The notes under the pieces were generated by a model, which worked only from the letters and a program-made list of their open reading frames with translations, did not search any database and was not told the origin of the DNA. From contig CM034139.1 in assembly GCA_019914995.1 (NCBI GenBank), forward strand, positions 5,558,461-5,622,460: a DNA stretch of 64,000 bases. The letters run 5' to 3'. The stretch's first letter is position 1. Each line of letters begins with the position of its first letter. Positions 58,511 through 64,000 of this stretch are shown in pieces. The translations under genes were made by a program, and so were the position numbers. The stretch is from Acanthochlamys bracteata (Eukaryota; Streptophyta; Magnoliopsida; Pandanales; Velloziaceae).

Positions 58511-60826
58511 TCAAACATCTGTGCAAGAAAAGAAATAAGTAATCCAAGAATTGCAAATGCCTAAGAAAAATAGACTGGGCAGAAGCATCTTATAGTAGAG
58601 AACAACAAACATTAGCCTGCAATTTCAGAAAAACATTTCATTCTGATTACGAGTATCTATAAGTCTGTTACTCCAACTTGTCACAAGCCTCCCATCAGGG
58701 ATAGCGTCAGCTTTCAACTCTAGGGGGTAAACCATGTTGAAACTAAGACTTTAAAAGAAAATATTCTCTAAAGTTATATTAAAAAAGTACTGCTTGTTAT
58801 TGTTGGAACTTGAACATAAGCCCAACACTAACACTTTTTCAGTCATGTTATCTTAAGCAAAATATATACGTAATAATAATTCCACTTCTATGAGGCCAAA
58901 ACCCATTGCTAATACAAAGCTCTATCCAAGACTAACACCTTTGGTCATGTTATTTTAATAGAAATATATATTATAACAATTTCACTTCTGTGAGGCCAAA
59001 ACCAGTTGCTAATTCAAAGCGCTGCCCTGCCTGTCATGGAGACAATTGAAATGTCTAACTTGTGCTATGCATATACATGGCTAAGTTATCTTTAAGCGAG
59101 CTAAGCAAATGGAAATGTCAAAGTAGAGCAGTAATACAGAAGAAGGCGCAACGTCAATAAGTTACAATGTTTCTAACCACAACAGTTAGGTGTAAGAAAG
59201 GAATTAGTACAAGATCCTAATCAGCTAATGAACAGTTATTATCAATTATAAATCAGCAGAAACTCCAATTAAAAGTAAGTCAATGCACGCAGTTACAAAC
59301 ATAAGTTAATAACTGCTTAAAATACTAATCAAATGCACCTCAAAAAAGCTTCTACGAATCTCAATTGATTGAAATTAAAGTTATATGGCTAAATATTTCA
59401 AGTGGGTGGATCACAAAAAAACTTTAATCCTTTGCCCTGTTAAGCAGCTGCATCTTCTTTGATTTTGCTTCCTACAACAATATTACACGGTATCTCTAAT
59501 ACCAAACAGTTTCCCTTGTCAGTTTAGCTTAGAAGTCAATGTTTCACCTTGAGCAAAATTTTCTAATCAGTATATGTCAACCTCTACAAAATTTCGTCAC
59601 TAAGTTCTAAACAAATAAATTAACGAGTGAAAAGTGTGTAAGAATAATGACAACCCAGAGAGATTTTCATACAAAAAAACCAGAATCACAAGTGTCTGAA
59701 GTAAACAGGAGATACTTACGGGAACGAAGTCGAGTCAAAGGGATTTCTCGCATTTCACGCCTAATGCACAACCGTACACCTAGCAGTGACATCAAAGCCA
59801 AGCCAATAAGATTTATGACCCACCATGTGATAGAGGTTGGCCACCCACCATATATAATGCATATAAAGAGATGGATGATGTAAAGAGTAGCTGAGAAGTC
59901 CAAGCATTTTTTGGCTCTCTCAACCACATATAGCATGGAAACTGCCCTGCTCGAGGAATACAAGTAAATACATTAGAGATAATTTATTTAGATGGAAGTC
60001 CTGAATATAAGCATGCAATTTGCTGTCAGACAAGCTACATAATCAAGAGTAAATGTTATTATGTGCAATGCCAGCATAACAATTCCTCATATGTAGAATG
60101 TGGTAAAAAGTCTCGATAAAGCACAGGAGAAGCCATTAAAGCAACACACGACCAGGACTTAAATAACAATCAAGTTAGCCTCTATGCCCGAGTAGCATCG
60201 TCAATATTAAACCTTAAAATCTTCACAATTATGCTTTCTGCAATTTATTAGCAATTGCAGGAAACTAGGGTGGCGCCATATCCTTGAAGATTTCAGGTTC
60301 GATGCCCTTGTAATTATTACAAATCGATACATATAGCCAACATCTGAACAGTCCTACCTAACAGCAGATTCAATGTAGTCTGGTGTATGGTTTTTAAGGC
60401 AAACTCATTCTCGTTGCTTATATGGAACACGTAGCCTAAGAGACTGCAAGGTAAGTAACTGTAAACTCAAGCAGCCTCCTCCAGAGATCATATTAGAGCA
60501 AAAACCATGGTCATAATACAGTATCAGGGCTACGTAATAATATAAACAAGAAACAATACACTACATAATTCCGAAAATAAAACACAAAGGTTAAATTCAT
60601 ACCCTGCGAGGGCCGCGAGGAAGAAGGAAGCAGTGGCGCACCAGCCGTTGGCGGTGCTGACGGTGAGCATAGAGAAATCAAACAAGTAGACAAGACTCAT
60701 GCGTGTGACACGTGTCCCGACGAGTGTTGCCATGAACAGACCTAACGAAAGGTAGTAGAGACATTGCAGGGTCACGATCTGGGTTATGATCAGCAACGGG
60801 TCCCACACTATCGTCCCATAGAACAT
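58511..60826 (-). CDS. SYS1: SYS1 homologue, Golgi membrane protein
   Basis: A four-helix Golgi membrane protein that in yeast and animals recruits the ARL3/ARFRP1 GTPase to the trans-Golgi. Minus-strand exons: 60603-60826, 59720-59946 and 58511-58518, giving 152 residues (human and other plant forms about 150-156). The start MFYGTIVWDPLLI is the conserved N terminus, so I chose ATG 60824-60826; an upstream in-frame extension lacks an ATG. Conserved blocks are LQCLYYLSLG, TRVTRMSLVYLFD, ERAKKCLDFSATLYIIH, YGGWPTSITWWV and RREMREIPLTRLRS. The last exon is my inference: acceptor TTGCACAG at 58519, then AT GTT TGA, which with the split codon gives His-Val-stop. If that exon is not used, the end differs by a few residues only. 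Intron 2 (58519-59719) contains a 100-bp tandem duplication. Confidence 0.9.
58822..59020. repeat. Tandem duplication of about 97 bp in SYS1 intron 2
   Basis: Units 58822-58920 and 58926-59020 share CACTAACAC/GACTAACAC, GTCATGTTAT, CCACTTCTATGAGGCCAAAA (one change in the second) and TTGCTAAT(A/T)CAAAGC. They differ at perhaps one base in seven. Confidence 0.8.
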
Positions 60827-63120
60827 GATACCACCGTCCGCCGGCCGTCTCTTTCCTCGGCCAGGCACCGCCGCGAAAAAAATCTCTCTCCTCAGGAATG
60901 CTCCGTGAGCAATCAAAATCGAGCGATTTCAGCTCCAAATCGATCTGGCTCTAAGCTTCTTGGACCGATGAGATTGAATTGAATGTAAAATGAATTAAGC
61001 TAGAATTTCAACTGGGAATTGGAATATTTGAGGAATCAGAGAGCGGCGACGAGCAGGTTGGTAATTAGCTTGAGAAGTTTCAATCGTTCCATTTTGCTTC
61101 GCTAGTGGTTATTTCCTTTCATTGATTCTGTGAAGCGTCGTTCACTTCACTTGCTTTCGTTTCGCCAAGTATCGGCCCATCAAACAAATCTGGCCGACAA
61201 AAAGGGCTTACCCAATATTAAATGATGGATTGTAACCATCAACAATTATGATGGGCCGGATCAGAAGAATGGTTATGCTGATACTGGTGGTTTTGCTTAC
61301 GGTAATAATTTTGGTTCTAATAATACTAATAAATAAATCATGCGGTTGATTATTTTTAATTAGAATTTAAAATAGCCGTGTTTCAGTTTTATAAAATTAA
61401 AATTTATAATAAATAGATTGCCAGATGAATTACGTTCATTTTGTGCAAATTTTACTTTAAAAAATTTTTTTTTGAAAAATAAAACAGGCGAACAACTAAG
61501 CTGTTGATTGTCACATTTACCTTCCAGACCATAAACGAGTCGGTGAAGTTTTATGGCGATTGTTACAATGTGTTAGGCCAAAAACTACAAGCAAAAAAGT
61601 GTCGGCACATTTTTAAAAAATAGTTTTTAATATAAAATACTTTTAAAATATTAAAAAATAAGTCTTTTTAGTATAAAATATTAATAATAAATATTAATAA
61701 ACTTTTATGAAATATAAACTTTTATATTTTATAGATTTATTTTAAAATTTATAGAATATTATAAAAAAATTATGTTTACGTAAAAAGTAATCTCAAATCG
61801 CACCTTCGTAACGCATCCAATATCGCAACGTCCTATTGTCTAGTCCATGCATACATAACACAACAGAGGCAAAATTCCAGATGCAATGCAGTTAACAGTG
61901 AATGTTTTGCCACGCCATCAATGGTCCACATGCACAAAGTCATCGAGTCGCATTTTAGTCCAGACGACCCAAAGTTTTATCGGCATCTTTTTCGACTCGC
62001 CGCCTATAGAAGAATATCAATGCTTATCCCCGGGATAGATAAGTGTCCACATCAGCGTCGAGCAGTTACGCGTGTCACGTGGGAGCCACATCCTTCTCAG
62101 CATTCAAGTTTAGAAGTTTCTACAACTGAATTCATAGGACCATAAGCTTCCGTTTTATTGATCCACGTCGGTGTCTCACATGTCCACGTCCGTCTATGTC
62201 TCAAGTGATACCTCTTGTAAGGTAGTCTTTTGTTTAATAGGTTACACATATTAGGACGCGTTTCAAAATTTATTTTTTGCGTTCAAATTAAAGTATCACA
62301 ATGTATATATTTTAGTTATTTAGTGAATTAAAGTTTATTTTTATTATTTTAATTCATCTAAATAATATTAAAAGTATAAATTATATTCGTTTACAATTTA
62401 GTTTTAAATAACTTTATATTTATAAAAGTTATTTGTATGAAATTTATTTTTGTGCATTTAAAATACATTCTTTAACTCGTTTAATCGAGGGAAACATTCA
62501 TTGCTTGTATGCCTGCTTAGATTAGTCAATACAAAGTTGTATATAGAACTGATTGAATGCAGCTAATACCGTTGCCGTCGCCTTACTACATTAGTGCTTG
62601 TTTACTGTTGTTAAAAATAAATTATTAAAAATAATACTAAAAATAGATCTAAAATTTATATTTATTCTTATTTTAAAAGAGTTAAATATATTGTTTTTAA
62701 AATTAACATATAATTATTTAATAGAAAAACAAGTGAATAATAGAGAGAAAATTTTTAACAAAAATAAATATGAACTCTCAAAGATTTAATTTTGATCAAA
62801 AAAATTAAATAAGAAAAAAGGAAACATACTCAAATTTTACTTATAAATTTTATAAATTTATTACATATGATGACCTTGATTTATCGAACTATTTATATTA
62901 CATTTAAATTTTATAAATTTTACTTTTGTGATACTTATGCGATTGATTGTGTACGTGAGTTTCGATCCAACCCAACTTTTTGTACAATGGAAATAATTCC
63001 AAACCGTCTAGGCAACCAAGTAGGGACCAGACCGTGACCCCTTGATTTCTAACCCGAGTTAGAGTTTTCGATACCTGGCCACGTAAGTAATCCGCACGCG
63101 GGTTTTCTGAACTCTCTCGA
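60827..63120. other. SYS1 upstream region and AT-rich spacer
   Basis: 60827-61180 should hold the SYS1 leader and promoter; I see no clear TATA box. 61320-61800 is AT-rich with a possible reversed family A trace at 61600-61800. 61900-62200 has normal composition and several ACGT cores. 62250-62950 is AT-rich again; an ORF at 62598-62789 is only A/T bias. Confidence 0.45.
62086..62092 (+). promoter_or_regulatory. G-box (CACGTGG)
   Basis: A perfect CACGTG core with a trailing GG lies about 1.05 kb upstream of the TATA box at 63143. Two further CCACGTC motifs follow at about 62162 and 62182. Confidence 0.4.
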
Positions 63121-63142
63121 ACGACGCTTTACTTGCTCTGCA

Positions 63143-63449
63143 TATAAAAACCTTCCGGCTTTATCTTCCCGCTGCAGAAGATACTCAGGTTCGATTTTTC
63201 ACAGCGCAAGATTCATTTCGATCCAAGACATCTGCGCTCAGTTCAGCAAAGATCGATCGGTTAATTTCTCGTTGATCAAAGAGAAGAAGCTCTCAACAGT
63301 GGTGATTCTACGGGATTGATTGAAGCTCGTTGCCTGGTTTTTTGTCGCTTTTTGAAAATTTCGCGCGATTGATAGTCTCGGTGTTTTAATATTGCGTGAG
63401 ATTGTTTGCTTTGATAGATCGCGATTGATTTTAAAGGTGGTTTATTAAG
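63143..63449 (+). promoter_or_regulatory. TATA box and ATG-free 5' leader of a gene extending past the window
   Basis: TATAAAAA is at 63143-63150. Downstream, about 63175-63449 is a GC-balanced stretch with repeated GATC/GATTG words and no ATG at all in about 275 bases, followed by a good donor (AAG then GTATAG at 63450) and T-rich intron-like sequence to the window's end. This is the usual layout of a strongly expressed plant gene with a leader intron. The coding part is not in the window, so the product is unknown. Confidence 0.5.
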
Positions 63450-64000
63450 GTATAGGTTGTAGTCTAATAGTTTGTCTAGATTACGAATTGCGATCCGATA
63501 GGAACATAATTATTTAGTATTACTACTGTATGTTTTGCTCTATGCGTGCTTGGTAGGTTTTTTATTCGGTCATTGGAATGATTTGTTTTGTGCTCCTTGG
63601 TGATTGTAAATTGTTTGCTTTATTTTTTTTTTTTTGTCTGTAGAAGTAAACTAGATTAATTGTCGAGATGACACGCTAGAATCTTGTTTTGCTTTACCGG
63701 AACTCGAATTCATTATTGGCATATCGGGTGTTGTGAGTCTGGATGGTTATGTTGTTTATCGGGAGCTATTGAGTTTAGTGTTAGTTAGGAATCTGAAGAG
63801 GCCTGCGTACAGTGTTGGACTTCATCACTGCTACTACTATGTGGTGTTACCGCAGATCTAGGATATCGAGGAGAGAGGTCATTTTGAACTATACTCTGCT
63901 TCCCTGTTCACTGTAGTGTGGTTGCATGATTTAAGATCGCCTTTGTTTTTTAAGGCAGCAGGAGTGTGTTGAAACGTATTTACACTTTTCTTAGTGGCCT

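Noticed and set aside
60260-60320. tRNA-like B-box word GGTTCGATGCC
   Set aside because: No A-box at the right distance and no acceptor stem; a chance match in an intron.
60827-60916. In-frame upstream extension of SYS1
   Set aside because: It has no ATG, and the conserved family N terminus begins at MFYG.

Overview
The window is nuclear DNA from a eudicot plant. The genes carry many short introns with GT/GC...AG borders, the products include chloroplast and cell-wall proteins found only in plants (a PsbP-domain lumen protein, an LRR-extensin, a PLS-type PPR protein), and the intergenic DNA is very AT-rich with small repeats. I did not identify the species. All exon borders below were set by hand from splice sites, reading phase and remembered family sequence; no search was run.

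Layout: (1) 84-3585 (+), 3' part of the centromere protein CENP-C gene. (2) 4659-6168 (-), a type II DnaJ/HSP40 gene, convergent with CENP-C and divergent from (3) 6651-10562 (+), a thylakoid-lumen PsbP-domain protein. (4) 11813-18443 (+), a 2-oxoglutarate/Fe(II) oxygenase-like protein, convergent with (5) 19133-21243 (-), an ER UDP-galactose/UDP-glucose transporter. (6) 23350-25725 (+), an intronless PPR protein, followed by about 5 kb without a recognisable gene. (7) 30726-32930 (-), an intronless leucine-rich-repeat extensin. (8) 37955-46278 (-), coatomer beta-prime (COPB2), 24 coding segments. (9) 47866-52727 (-), a group 3 sulfate transporter. (10) 58511-60826 (-), the Golgi protein SYS1. 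(11) From about 63143 (+), a probable promoter and ATG-free leader of a gene that lies mostly beyond the window.

The neighbours do not form a pathway. They are independent housekeeping-type genes, though three act in the secretory system (UDP-sugar transporter, COPB2, SYS1). The long gaps (21.5-23.2, 28.5-30.7, 33-37.9, 46.3-47.8, 52.8-58.4 and 61.2-63.1 kb) are AT-rich and contain related MITE-like repeats.

I found no clearly new multi-gene system. The points most worth checking are: a substitution in the CENP-C motif next to a duplicated ghost exon; a near-perfect unfolded-protein-response element in the UDP-sugar transporter promoter; a nested, mutually exclusive pair of hairpins just inside a sulfate transporter intron; two GC-AG introns; extreme micro-exons in COPB2 (start codon alone) and SYS1 (8 coding bases); and two dispersed AT-rich repeat families.
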